This document shows positions 36,172 to 45,041 of a stretch of DNA of 64,000 nucleotides, piece by piece (the first letter of the stretch is position 1; each line of letters starts with the position of its first letter). Under the pieces are notes generated by a model. The model did no database searches, was not told the DNA's origin, and saw only the letters and a list, made by a program, of their open reading frames with translations. The stretch spans positions 36,925 through 100,924 of the forward strand of contig JAVCCM010000008.1 of NCBI GenBank assembly GCA_030765455.1, given 5' to 3'. This DNA is from Candidatus Electryonea clarkiae (GTDB taxonomy: Bacteria > Electryoneota > Electryoneia > Electryoneales > Electryoneaceae). The position numbers and the translations under genes are program-made.

Positions 36172-36216
36172 GGCTCTCCAGGTAGTCAATATCTTCAAGA
36201 TAAAGGTAAATAATAT

Positions 36217-37449
36217 ATGAGTTTGATAACTTTCCATGAAGCACGAAAAATTCTGGCTGAAACTGCCAAACCTTTAAGTCCCATAGGACTAAAGTATTCA
36301 GATGCTCTTGGATTAAGACTTGCTGAAGATATAAAAGCTGACATTGAAACACCGTTTAATGATGTATCAGCTATGGATGGTTATGCAGTTCGGGCTGATG
36401 ATATTCAGTCTGGACGTCCATTAAAGGTTGCATTTGAAACATCCGCGGGCGATTCTCCCGGAATCCTTCCCCTGGGACAAACATCAAGAATATTTACCGG
36501 CGCCGCAATACCTTCCGGCGCGGATTCTGTTGTTATGCAGGAGTATTCGGTACCACAGGAAGATGGTACAGTTATTCTTGATCCGGTAAAACATGGCGCA
36601 AATTTGCGCCAACGTGGTGAGATTATTCAAAAAGGGCAAGTTCTGGCGAAGGCTGGAGACATTGTAACTCCTGCCAGAATCGCCGCATTTGCATCAGGAG
36701 GTGCAGTCAATGTTAAAGTTCATCCCAAACCCGATATAACGTTAATATCGACAGGGTCAGAACTGATATCTGCAAACGAGGATCCCAAGCCGGGGCAGGT
36801 TCGCAACAGTAACAAACCGATGCTGAAATCTCTTGCGATTAGAGAAGGATTGGATATTGTGAGTATTTCCCATTCTTCAGACAAATTTGATGAACTCAGG
36901 GATGTTTTGGGCAATGCTTTTCAATCAGCGGAGTTGATAGTCACTACCGGGGGAGTCTCTGTTGGTGATTATGACTTTATTCCTGATGTCTTGAAAAAGA
37001 TTGGTGCAGATATCATTTTCCACAAAGTTCTCCAGAAACCTGGAAAGCCGATTCTTGCAGCACGGTACAAATCGAAATGGTTCATTGGATTGCCTGGTAA
37101 TCCGGTTTCAACTTTTGTAGGCTGGCGTCTTTACGTTCTTCCGCTTATCGCAATCCTTTCCGGTTACAAAGATGCATTTGAGACGGATAATTTCAAAGTC
37201 CGTCTTTCCAGTCCGGTGGCAAATAAAGGAAAACGTTCACTGTTTCTTCCTGCAAATCTCTATCTGACAGACAACAAACTTGCAGCAGAGGCAGTTCCCT
37301 GGAAAGGATCGCATGATATAATTGCGTCGGCCTCATCAAATGCCCTGATAAATCTGAATATAGGAGCATCCTATTCTGAAGGAGACATGATAAGCTGTTA
37401 TCCCTATGCCTGGCAGGGATTATTAGATATATTTGAACACCATCAGTAA
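36217..37449 (+). CDS. moeA: molybdopterin molybdenumtransferase MoeA
   Basis: This 410-residue enzyme inserts molybdenum into adenylated molybdopterin. ETPFNDVSAMDGYAVRADD and GRIFTGAAIPSGAD-like TSRIFTGAAIPSGADSVVMQE are family blocks. VTTGGVSVGDYDFIPDVLKK and LPGNPVSTFVGW mark the catalytic MPT-binding domain. The C-terminal beta domain runs from about 335. It follows mobB and precedes the riboswitch-controlled moaA. Confidence 0.95.
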   Translation: MSLITFHEARKILAETAKPLSPIGLKYSDALGLRLAEDIKADIETPFNDVSAMDGYAVRADDIQSGRPLKVAFETSAGDSPGILPLGQTSRIFTGAAIPSGADSVVMQEYSVPQEDGTVILDPVKHGANLRQRGEIIQKGQVLAKAGDIVTPARIAAFASGGAVNVKVHPKPDITLISTGSELISANEDPKPGQVRNSNKPMLKSLAIREGLDIVSISHSSDKFDELRDVLGNAFQSAELIVTTGGVSVGDYDFIPDVLKKIGADIIFHKVLQKPGKPILAARYKSKWFIGLPGNPVSTFVGWRLYVLPLIAILSGYKDAFETDNFKVRLSSPVANKGKRSLFLPANLYLTDNKLAAEAVPWKGSHDIIASASSNALINLNIGASYSEGDMISCYPYAWQGLLDIFEHHQ

Positions 37450-37488
37450 TTTTTTTTTAGTGGTTGTATAGTTATATCAATCCAGCAT

Positions 37489-37567
37489 GTCATTCCTGCG
37501 AAGGCAGGAATCCATTGTGTTAATAATATCAAATGGTTACTGGATTCCTGCCTTCGCAGGAATGACA
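37489..37567. repeat. inverted-repeat hairpin between moeA and the Moco leader
   Basis: TGTCATTCCTGCGAAGGCAG pairs with CTGCCTTCGCAGGAATGACA, followed inward by GAATCCA and TGGATTC, so both arms of 27 bases match exactly. It is a dispersed hairpin element. It might also end the mobB-moeA transcript. Confidence 0.88.
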
Positions 37568-37617
37568 CCAAATTATACAGTAACAGGATTTATTAACTTT
37601 TAACTTAACATATTTTT

Positions 37618-37743
37618 CATCTCCGACCTGCCGTATCTAAGGGTTTTACCTATGATTGCGCAGGCGGCGGGCAGGGTTGTATGCCATTAGCCCCGAGGGT
37701 TATGCCGGAAACGACATGGCCTCCCGAACTTGGAAAGGAGATG
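37618..37743 (+). promoter_or_regulatory. probable molybdenum-cofactor (Moco) riboswitch controlling moaA
   Basis: This GC-rich, highly structured leader precedes moaA in an otherwise AT-rich gap. The ends CATCTCC (37618-37624) and GGAGATG (37737-37743) pair perfectly and would bury the moaA ribosome site GGAG. Inside, CCTGCC (37627-37632) faces GGGCAGG (about 37669-37675), and the 3' part contains CCCCGAGGG, TATGCCGGAAACGACATGGC and CTCCCGA, resembling the conserved ATGGCCTCCC core of the Moco RNA motif as I remember it. Translation would be off when the outer helix forms in the presence of cofactor. A covariance-model match is needed for certainty. Confidence 0.75.
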
Positions 37744-37747
37744 CTTT

Positions 37748-38758
37748 TTGATTACTCGTAATGATATTACGGTAAGCTCTCAATCTTTGCCCGATTTGCC
37801 TGGAATACAACATGCGGATAGTCCGTTAACTCTGCGCATTTCAGTCACCGACCGATGCAACTTCCGTTGTCAATATTGCATGCCCTCAAATGGATCGATA
37901 AAATTTCACAAACAGCTTCCACTTGAAAAATTAGCAGAAATTACAAGTTGGCTGGTTAACAACTTCCCAATAAAAAAGGTGAAACTTACGGGAGGCGAAC
38001 CACTGGTACGCAAAGGCATCGCCGGTTTTATTGCAGAACTGAATACTTTTGAAAAAATTTCAGAAATTTCATTGACAACAAATGGTTCTTTACTGGCAGA
38101 TTATGCTTCGGAGCTAAAGGATGCCGGTCTTGAGCGCGTTAATGTTTCACTTGATACTCTTGATCCTGAATGGTTCACAAAAGTGACTGATGGCGGTCAT
38201 GTCGAGAGAACTATCAAGGGAATCGATACTGCGATCAAGTATGATCTGACACCCTTGAAACTGAATTCAGTGCTTCTAAAGAGTAGATGGCGGAGGGACA
38301 TACCCGAACTTCTTGATTTTGCTTCAGAACGTAATTTGGAACTCCGACTGATAGAATTGATGCGAACAGGTACTTCTGAATCATGGGTATCGGAGGAATT
38401 TGTAGATGCATCGGATATTAGAAAATGGTTGGAGAATTGTACTGAAGTAAATTCGATCATTAACGAACCATCCGCCCCGGTAAGGCTGACACGGGTAACA
38501 TGGCATAAAAAAGAATTAAAAGTTGGATGGATAACGCCTCTATCCAATCCTTTTTGTTCGTCCTGCAACCGGCTTCGTCTGGATGTGCGCGGGAATTTAC
38601 ATCGGTGCCTGGTGGATATGAATGAATTTTCCCTGGCAGGGATATTAGATGGTGATTCAGAAGACACCTTGAAGGATCAGGTAGCATCATATCTTGACCA
38701 CAAAGACATACCGCAACTCATTGCAAGCAAATATCCCATGAGTCATGTCGGAGGATAA
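37748..38758 (+). CDS. moaA: GTP 3',8-cyclase MoaA
   Basis: Radical-SAM enzyme that starts molybdopterin synthesis from GTP. The 336 residues have the SAM cluster CNFRCQYC (Cys37, Cys41, Cys44) and the second cluster Cys270, Cys273, Cys287 (FCSSCNRLRL, HRCL). KLTGGEPLVRKG follows. The last residues HVGG keep the Gly-Gly tail needed for activity. The start is TTG 37748, 7 bases after GGAG; this places the ribosome site in the riboswitch closing helix. moaC follows after 2 bp. Confidence 0.95.
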   Translation: MITRNDITVSSQSLPDLPGIQHADSPLTLRISVTDRCNFRCQYCMPSNGSIKFHKQLPLEKLAEITSWLVNNFPIKKVKLTGGEPLVRKGIAGFIAELNTFEKISEISLTTNGSLLADYASELKDAGLERVNVSLDTLDPEWFTKVTDGGHVERTIKGIDTAIKYDLTPLKLNSVLLKSRWRRDIPELLDFASERNLELRLIELMRTGTSESWVSEEFVDASDIRKWLENCTEVNSIINEPSAPVRLTRVTWHKKELKVGWITPLSNPFCSSCNRLRLDVRGNLHRCLVDMNEFSLAGILDGDSEDTLKDQVASYLDHKDIPQLIASKYPMSHVGG

Positions 38759-38760
38759 CC

Positions 38761-39249
38761 ATGGAAAAGCTTTCACATCTTAATAGCTCCGGCGAGTCAA
38801 AAATGGTGGATATCAGCGGCAAAGAAAAAACGCTCCGTATAGCTGTAGCCGAGGGTACTCTCATTGCCGGTAAAGATATTATGGAGGTCATACGTAGTGG
38901 AGGTGTTCCCAAGGGGAATATATACGAAGTTGCGCGTATTGCTGGTATTATGGCTGCGAAACAAACCAGCAACCTCATACCTCTCTGCCATCCACTACCT
39001 GTTGATAGTATCAAGATAGAATTTGAACCGGGTGATTCGACCATTCGGATAAAATCTACTGTTTCAGTAACAGCTAAAACTGGCGTTGAAATGGAAGCCT
39101 TGACCGCAGTGAGCGTTGCGGCATTAACACTTTATGATATGCTGAAGGCGTTATCTAAATCAATGCGAATAGAGGGGATACGTTTGCTTGAAAAATCCGG
39201 GGGGAAATCCGGCGATTATAACGTTCCGATCAAGAACATGAAAGATTGA
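38761..39249 (+). CDS. moaC: cyclic pyranopterin monophosphate synthase MoaC
   Basis: This 162-residue enzyme makes cyclic pyranopterin monophosphate from the MoaA product. MVDISGKEKTLRIAVAEG, KQTSNLIPLCHPLPVDSI and KTGVEMEALTAVSVAALTLYDM are signature blocks; LLEKSGGKSG closes the active site. It is tightly spaced after moaA. Confidence 0.95.
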   Translation: MEKLSHLNSSGESKMVDISGKEKTLRIAVAEGTLIAGKDIMEVIRSGGVPKGNIYEVARIAGIMAAKQTSNLIPLCHPLPVDSIKIEFEPGDSTIRIKSTVSVTAKTGVEMEALTAVSVAALTLYDMLKALSKSMRIEGIRLLEKSGGKSGDYNVPIKNMKD

Positions 39250-39250
39250 A

Positions 39251-40204
39251 ATGAATACCAAAGGCATACTGAAATATATCTGCACATCCGTGGAAAAGGG
39301 TGTTACCAAGGATCACGTGCAAAATGCGAAACTTGTTGAAAACCAGGGTATAAAAGATGACGCCCATGTCGGTGACTGGCATCGTCAGGTCAGTATTCTT
39401 GATGAAAATGATATTGATTCCATGCGTGCAGCCGGTCTTGATTTGAAACCAGGCGCTTTTGGAGAAAATCTTGTTTTGGAGAATATCAATATTGACAACC
39501 TTGGAATTGGATCAAAATTAAAGATTGGTAATGCAATTCTCGATATTACTCAAGTCGGAAAAGTATGCCATTCACATTGTCAAATTTATTATGAGACCGG
39601 TGATTGTATCATGCCGCGTCTCGGTCTTTTTGCGCGAGTAATAAAAGGGGACAATATCCATCCCGGGATGGAAGTTTCAGTAGATAAATTTGTGGATCGA
39701 AAGATATATCAAGTGGGCGTTCTTACAATCTCCGACAGTGTCACTGCTGGTAAAGCAAAAGATACAGCAGGTCCGGCAATTGTAAAGATAATTGAAGATG
39801 AATTAGATGCACATATTGCCTGGACTGGAACGGTTGCAGACGAAGAGGCACAAATTATAAGACTTCTAATCGACTTGACAAATCGCAAATATGACATGAT
39901 TGTTACAACCGGTGGAACTGGATTCGGACCGAGAGATATTACGCCAGAAGCTACAAAAAAAGTCATTCAGCGAGAGGTTCCCGGATTATCAGAAGCAATG
40001 CGAATGATTTCAGCCAGGAACAGTACCCAAAATGCCTGGCTGCAACGTGGTATATGCGGAATTCGACGATCAACATTAATAATCAATCTTCCCGGAAGCA
40101 TGAAGGGAGCGCAGGAAAACCTTAGAGTGGTTCTTTCCGTGCTGCCCCATGCGATTCGCCATTTGCGAGGTGATATAGTTCACAAGGAAAACATAGAAAG
40201 ATGA
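39251..40204 (+). CDS. MOSC domain fused to molybdopterin adenylyltransferase (MogA/MoaB)
   Basis: The 317-residue protein joins two domains. Residues 1-150 are a MOSC domain: KDDAHVGDWHRQVSILDEND, PGAFGENLVLENI, and TQVGKVCHSHCQIYYETGDC, where the conserved Cys sits. Residues 155-310 are MogA-like: VGVLTISDSVTAGKAKDTAG, VTTGGTGFGPRDITPEAT and a Pro-Gly-Ser turn in INLPGSMKGA. MogA adenylates molybdopterin before MoeA inserts metal. The MOSC domain may bind or pass sulfur or cofactor. It starts 1 bp after moaC. Confidence 0.92.
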   Translation: MNTKGILKYICTSVEKGVTKDHVQNAKLVENQGIKDDAHVGDWHRQVSILDENDIDSMRAAGLDLKPGAFGENLVLENINIDNLGIGSKLKIGNAILDITQVGKVCHSHCQIYYETGDCIMPRLGLFARVIKGDNIHPGMEVSVDKFVDRKIYQVGVLTISDSVTAGKAKDTAGPAIVKIIEDELDAHIAWTGTVADEEAQIIRLLIDLTNRKYDMIVTTGGTGFGPRDITPEATKKVIQREVPGLSEAMRMISARNSTQNAWLQRGICGIRRSTLIINLPGSMKGAQENLRVVLSVLPHAIRHLRGDIVHKENIER

Positions 40205-40333
40205 TAGTAGTTTTTCTGAATTCGACTCTCCTGAGAACTGTGTATTGAATAGATAAAGTGGATAGTCACTTCGTGAATTGATTAACTTGTTGACAAAGAT
40301 GTCCATATTAGTTTTAAAGAAAGCAGATTAGTT

Positions 40334-42274
40334 GTGATCGGTTTGTTAAAAGAATTCAGAAACGCAGTCTGGATAGTTTTTCAACTACCATTTCACTTGA
40401 CAAGGATTTTCTTCAAGAGTATTTACCATCTTGGTTTTAGGAAGTTGTTAATGTTAGGTGTTGCTGCATCAGTATTGACGGCACTTCTCCTGTTCGTTTT
40501 CTTTGAAGTTACGTCCCAACCTGGTTTTTGCGGCAGTTGTCATCTGATGCAACCATATATCGAAGCCTGGGAGCATTCATCGCATAATGAAGTGCATTGT
40601 ATGACATGCCATGCCCGTGAGGGAATATCCGGATATATCGAAACTAAATTCACAGCCTTATCTATGCTCACTAATTATGCCACAGGTTTGTACAAAAGGT
40701 CACGTCCCTGGGCTGAAATCGAAGACAAGAATTGTCTTACGGAAGGATGCCATGAGACCAGGTTGCTCGAAGGTAAAATTAAGTTTGTCAAAGGAATAAA
40801 TTTTGATCATACTCCTCACTTGATGGAGTCCCGCAGGGGAAGAAAACTACGTTGTACAAGTTGCCATTCCCAAATTGTCCAAGGCGAACATATTTCTGTT
40901 ACAACATCTACATGTTTTTTATGTCATTTTAAGAATATCTATGAAGAAAGTCGCACCAATCTCGCTGAGTGCACTCTTTGTCATACTCCTCCAATAGGCG
41001 ATGAGGCATTTCGCAGGGATAAAATGGACCATAGTGATATAATAGAAAAAGATATTGAATGCCGAACCTGTCATCAGATGATGTGGCAGGGAACTGGAAG
41101 CGTAAATGAAGAACGCTGTGGTGTATGCCATAGCGAGACAGAACATATAGAAAGAATAAACGACCTTGAATTCATCCACGAATGGCATATTGAAAAACGA
41201 AAGGTGGAATGTCAGCGATGTCATAGTCCCATTGAGCATGTAAATTTGGATGTGCAACATGTTATGAAAGGCGATTGTCGCACTTGTCATGAACAATTAC
41301 ATAACCCAATGCTATCGATGTATGAGGGCTCTGGTGCACGCTTGATAGATCAAGCGATGCCTGATATTATGCATACAAGCGGTGTGCTCTGTATGTCATG
41401 TCACAAAGATAAGATTGATGGAAATGGAGCTGCTGAAATAAATGAAAATACCTGCACACCCTGCCACGAAGCTTCGTATTTATCTTTAGCACGAGCCTGG
41501 CGGAGAAATTATGGCAGGAGTGTCTCTACTCTTGAGAAAGAATTAAGAAAAGTTGGCAATCACCCGCAATATGAAGATGCACGGCATGATTTGGCTCTTT
41601 TAAAGAAGGGGGGAGCATGGCATAATCCAAAATATGCTGATGAAATCATAAAAGAAGTCTCTAAGGTTGTTAAGGAGGCAGGGGGATCTCCGATTAAAGC
41701 TCCCACGGTAACCCAGGATTCGCAGGTCTGTCTCAATTGTCATCGGGGTATTTCTGAGGCTAATATTGGACTGGATTTGTCTCCATTTAACCATAATGAG
41801 CATTTTGCCGCAAGGGATATATCCTGTAAAAAATGCCACAACTGGACAGATCCTGAAAAACTCGGACATGGACGGCTACTCCCATCGGATAAAAGTTGTA
41901 TGCAATGCCATCATGAAAAAATCGCAGATGATTCGGATAACTGCGAACCTTGTCACCAGTCCTCAAGAAATATATTCTTTGGGAAAATAGATGGTTTGGA
42001 CCCGCATCCATCCCCAATGGCTGAATCAGAAATGACTTGTTCGGATTGTCATGATCAAGCAGTATCATACTCTCCACCTTCAGTGTCGTTTTGCTTGGAC
42101 TGTCACGATCAAGAGGTGATAGACGACCTCGAGTTCACCAGGGAAGAAATCAACCGGTCATTGGTGAAACTGAAGGGTGATATTGATAAACCTACCCGTA
42201 CGGTTATGCACGATCATGGTAGAGCAGTTCATAATCCTGATATGGTTCGGGTAATTCTTGGAGAAGATAAATAG
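40334..42274 (+). CDS. membrane-anchored multihaem cytochrome c (17 CxxCH plus one Cx4CH)
   Basis: The 646-residue protein starts at GTG 40334. One membrane span lies at residues about 38-58, then the first haem motifs CGSCH and CMTCH in a NapC/NirT-like setting. Seventeen CxxCH motifs are counted in total; CLTEGCH near residue 140 is a possible eighteenth site. Many lone His residues (DHTPH, FNHNEH, HGRAVHN) may serve as second ligands. Residues 390-450 are haem-free and helical. It is likely anchored in the inner membrane, takes electrons from quinol and passes them along a periplasmic haem wire. It follows the molybdenum cofactor genes; partners are not in view. Confidence 0.88.
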   Translation: MIGLLKEFRNAVWIVFQLPFHLTRIFFKSIYHLGFRKLLMLGVAASVLTALLLFVFFEVTSQPGFCGSCHLMQPYIEAWEHSSHNEVHCMTCHAREGISGYIETKFTALSMLTNYATGLYKRSRPWAEIEDKNCLTEGCHETRLLEGKIKFVKGINFDHTPHLMESRRGRKLRCTSCHSQIVQGEHISVTTSTCFLCHFKNIYEESRTNLAECTLCHTPPIGDEAFRRDKMDHSDIIEKDIECRTCHQMMWQGTGSVNEERCGVCHSETEHIERINDLEFIHEWHIEKRKVECQRCHSPIEHVNLDVQHVMKGDCRTCHEQLHNPMLSMYEGSGARLIDQAMPDIMHTSGVLCMSCHKDKIDGNGAAEINENTCTPCHEASYLSLARAWRRNYGRSVSTLEKELRKVGNHPQYEDARHDLALLKKGGAWHNPKYADEIIKEVSKVVKEAGGSPIKAPTVTQDSQVCLNCHRGISEANIGLDLSPFNHNEHFAARDISCKKCHNWTDPEKLGHGRLLPSDKSCMQCHHEKIADDSDNCEPCHQSSRNIFFGKIDGLDPHPSPMAESEMTCSDCHDQAVSYSPPSVSFCLDCHDQEVIDDLEFTREEINRSLVKLKGDIDKPTRTVMHDHGRAVHNPDMVRVILGEDK

Positions 42275-42418
42275 AAGATTTGGGGCTGGCTCATTTCATT
42301 CGTAAACCTGAAACGATTATTTGTAATACGTAAAATTTCAGCATCCTTTTCGTGTTCATCTGTTTCAGTAAGTTTTGCAGAATGACATATAATAAAAGTG
42401 ACGCACTCACTTTGATAA

Positions 42419-44176
42419 TTATTTGACTAATAACATCTTCCCTGTCGAATTGAATATCGGAGAATACAATTTGTAAAAATATATCCCGTTTGCCAGACCT
42501 GACGCATCGAAAACCACTGAATTTGTGCCTGCTGACTGCTTTCCATTAAGAAGGGTGGTGATTTCCTGACCCTTGATATTGTAAACTCTCAAGGAAACCT
42601 GAACTGATTCAGGTATATAGTATTGAATGATTGTATTGTTATTGAATGGGTTCGGATAGTTCTGGTCAAGCACAAAATCCATTGATCCGGATGATGATTC
42701 GTCCTCCACAATCTCACTTTCGAATCTTACAATAATGTCATTTGAATAATCACTGATTTCGGCTCCACCATCTCCTACAGCCTTTATGCGAACATGATAA
42801 TCAATCTCACTGGTTAATCCTGTAATCTCATAAATACCGGTTTCTGTATTAGCGAAAAAATCAACCGGTTCAGAAATATCATCCAGATATACATTGTAAG
42901 ACATAACCTCATCTTCATGACCGAACCAGTTGCAATATAAAGTGATTTCCTCCTCATCCGACTCTTCGCAGACATACGGAACTGCTGCTGTTCCAATCAT
43001 TGTTGATCGATATGCACGGTAATCATACACGCTATTACTGTCAGGAGTCTCATCAAAGGATATTTGCCATTCAACTGTTCCATCATTACTTACTTCTGTT
43101 GTGAAGATGTCTGTTGTTCCAGTTCCCCAGCCAATAAGATGATTCCCATTATCAATTATTCTGTGGCTTCCTCTTGAGCCACTGTACGATAGCGGATCTT
43201 GTGAATGTGACCAAACCAGCGTAGCAGTGAGGTTCTCTTCATCCAGATCATATACTTTTGCATAACTTCTTCGTGGGGAATGAAAATTTCCATTGTCGAA
43301 AATGCTGATATTCCCGTTTTCGAGGCGACGAATGTCATGCTGCATGTAAAATGCAGAGTCTTCCTCAAAATCATTGATAAAATCGAACATGTTACCCGGT
43401 CCACCCCCCCAGGTCCATATCACCTCATGGCTTTCATAGTCAATTTTAGTTACCGCATTAATACTGCGTTGAGACAATAAAATATTTCCGTCGAAATCTA
43501 ATTCGATGGCATTTGTATGGAGGTAATCTATGTAATCGGATGTCAAATCGGACATAGAGTCAGTTATCGGGATCTCGTCAAGATGATCCAGGCTGTTCCA
43601 TTCCCAGACTACGTCCTGTTCAGAGTCGAGTTCTTGAACAACCATTCCTCTTATTATTGCTTCGGGGTCTCCATCTTCAACTATTTCGCTCATGTCGATT
43701 GCACGATTATCGTTACCGATTATCCAATACCTGCGGTTTTCTCCCTCGCCCAAAATAAGAAGCTCATGCAGATCCATTGAATAATTTTCTGTTGTATGAA
43801 CCGAATCGATGATTGTGTATGTCAAATCCATGATATAAAAATAATATAGATCTCGTGCCATATCCGCATAAGCGATAAGCCGTAAATCCGGAAATGGTAC
43901 AAAATCCAAATAGTATGATCCCAGCTTAGATTTTTTGAAATATTTAATCACCCCTTCATTATCCATAATCACTAAATAATGATAAGGTAACCGGGCAGGA
44001 GTGCGGGAACCGGGCGCCATGTAATTGTAGCCCTCAGCGGGATTGTTATTCACATCAATATTATAATCGAAGAATTGGCTGGGGAGTGCTACATCAAGCG
44101 CTGCAACTGGAAATACAACGCATAACATTCCAATCATAATAATCCAGATACCTGCTGCAATATTTATTTTATCCAT
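42419..44176 (-). CDS. secreted arylsulfotransferase-like propeller protein with T9SS sorting domain
   Basis: This 585-residue protein has a signal peptide at residues 1-26. Residues 60-400 match the ASST (PF05935-like) propeller: SMDLHELLIL, YLHTNAIELDFDGNILLS, AVTKIDYESHEVIWTWGG and MQHDIRRLENGNISIFDNG. The HTNAIE block contains the His expected to carry sulfate in ASST enzymes. A fibronectin type III domain spans about 405-490 and a T9SS type A sorting domain 505-585 (NYPNPFNNNTIIQYYI, YNIKGQEITTLL). Sulfotransfer is possible, but many such homologues have unknown roles. Confidence 0.85.
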   Translation of the reverse strand: MDKINIAAGIWIIMIGMLCVVFPVAALDVALPSQFFDYNIDVNNNPAEGYNYMAPGSRTPARLPYHYLVIMDNEGVIKYFKKSKLGSYYLDFVPFPDLRLIAYADMARDLYYFYIMDLTYTIIDSVHTTENYSMDLHELLILGEGENRRYWIIGNDNRAIDMSEIVEDGDPEAIIRGMVVQELDSEQDVVWEWNSLDHLDEIPITDSMSDLTSDYIDYLHTNAIELDFDGNILLSQRSINAVTKIDYESHEVIWTWGGGPGNMFDFINDFEEDSAFYMQHDIRRLENGNISIFDNGNFHSPRRSYAKVYDLDEENLTATLVWSHSQDPLSYSGSRGSHRIIDNGNHLIGWGTGTTDIFTTEVSNDGTVEWQISFDETPDSNSVYDYRAYRSTMIGTAAVPYVCEESDEEEITLYCNWFGHEDEVMSYNVYLDDISEPVDFFANTETGIYEITGLTSEIDYHVRIKAVGDGGAEISDYSNDIIVRFESEIVEDESSSGSMDFVLDQNYPNPFNNNTIIQYYIPESVQVSLRVYNIKGQEITTLLNGKQSAGTNSVVFDASGLANGIYFYKLYSPIFNSTGKMLLVK

Positions 44177-44282
44177 AAGGAATTACTCTCAAATGATCAC
44201 GGAGAATATTGTCCGTTTAATATACGAATATTTTGTTATTCGAGAGTGAAACTTTTCGATAAAATGAAAACCAAATAATAAT

Positions 44283-44543
44283 CTACTTAAGCAGTAGTAA
44301 TTTACCGTTTGAACTGAAACCTCCGTTCTCCAATCTATAGAAGTATAATCCACTCCCAAGATTTGATGCATCGAATACCAGGGAATGTCTGCCTGGTTCA
44401 GCAAATCCTTTGTAGATTGTTGAAATTTCACGTCCATTGATATTATAAACTTTGAGGGTAACGAGTTCGGAAGCGTAGGTGGTTAAAGTAATTAGGATAA
44501 TGAAATACAATACCAAGTGAGATATTTTGATGGGGCTCCACAT
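44283..44543 (-). CDS. mini-protein: signal peptide joined directly to a T9SS sorting domain
   Basis: The 86-residue protein has a signal peptide (residues 1-24, ending TYAS). It runs straight into VTLKVYNINGREISTIYKG, GRHSLVFDASNLGSGLYFY and KLLLLK, the last two thirds of a T9SS type A domain. The YPNPFN opening and any cargo are missing. GGAG lies 8 bases before the ATG. It may be a deletion product of a larger exported protein or a true tiny cargo; its 5' region is duplicated at 44919-44989. Confidence 0.65.
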   Translation of the reverse strand: MWSPIKISHLVLYFIILITLTTYASELVTLKVYNINGREISTIYKGFAEPGRHSLVFDASNLGSGLYFYRLENGGFSSNGKLLLLK

Positions 44544-44607
44544 ATTCTATCTCCAAAATTGGGTTGATACAATAATTTACACTAAAATATGTGATCCTCC
44601 AAGCACT
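44536..44607. repeat. direct repeat, copy A (5' region of mini T9SS gene)
   Basis: This is about 72 bp, similar to 44919-44989 with one indel; the run gatacaataattt is shared exactly. It covers the start codon and ribosome site of the mini T9SS gene on the reverse strand. Confidence 0.75.
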
Positions 44608-44655
44608 ATTCTATTCTTTGCGGCCACCCAGCCAGTATTATAATCTCAACAAAAT

Positions 44656-44796
44656 TTATATCCAGAAGATAATCGCAGCAACAACTCCCAAAATAATCAG
44701 TATGCCGATTATGGCTTTTTTGTCACCGGCTATGGCATCCATAACCAAATTCAGAAGTAACTTAATTATTGCGAATGGGAATTCGAGTAATTGCAT
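44656..44796 (-). CDS. 46-residue single-span membrane protein
   Basis: The reverse-strand ORF starts at ATG 44796 and ends at TAA 44656, reading MQLLEFPFAIIKLLLNLVMD, then AIAGDKKAIIGILIILGVVAAIIFWI. The last 20 residues are a strong membrane span and residues 5-20 an amphipathic helix. An AGAG run lies 6-9 bases before the start. It sits between the two copies of the 72-bp direct repeat. No family was recognised; coding status rests on composition and the ribosome site. Confidence 0.45.
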   Translation of the reverse strand: MQLLEFPFAIIKLLLNLVMDAIAGDKKAIIGILIILGVVAAIIFWI

Positions 44797-44918
44797 CTAA
44801 TCTCTTTTCAAATGTCGAATCATTATTTACAGGAATTTATTATACTCAAGTCTATCAAACAAGTGTACTCCGAGAACGAATAATAGACAAATAATATCAG
44901 TGAAATTTCTTAAAATGG

Positions 44919-44989
44919 CTCCTCATATACCATCTCCAACTTAGATTGATACAATAATTTAAACTAAAATAAGTGATTCAGCAAGCATT
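44919..44989. repeat. direct repeat, copy B with decayed gene start
   Basis: On the reverse strand it reads GGAG, then ATG 44926 and MRSHFKKFH followed by TGA, the broken counterpart of MWSPIKISH in the mini T9SS gene. So the start of that gene was duplicated 382 bp away and one copy died. Confidence 0.7.
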
Positions 44990-45041
44990 CCACGAATACT
45001 TGCTTAAATCAGGCTAATGCTGATTGAGTACACATGAGGGC

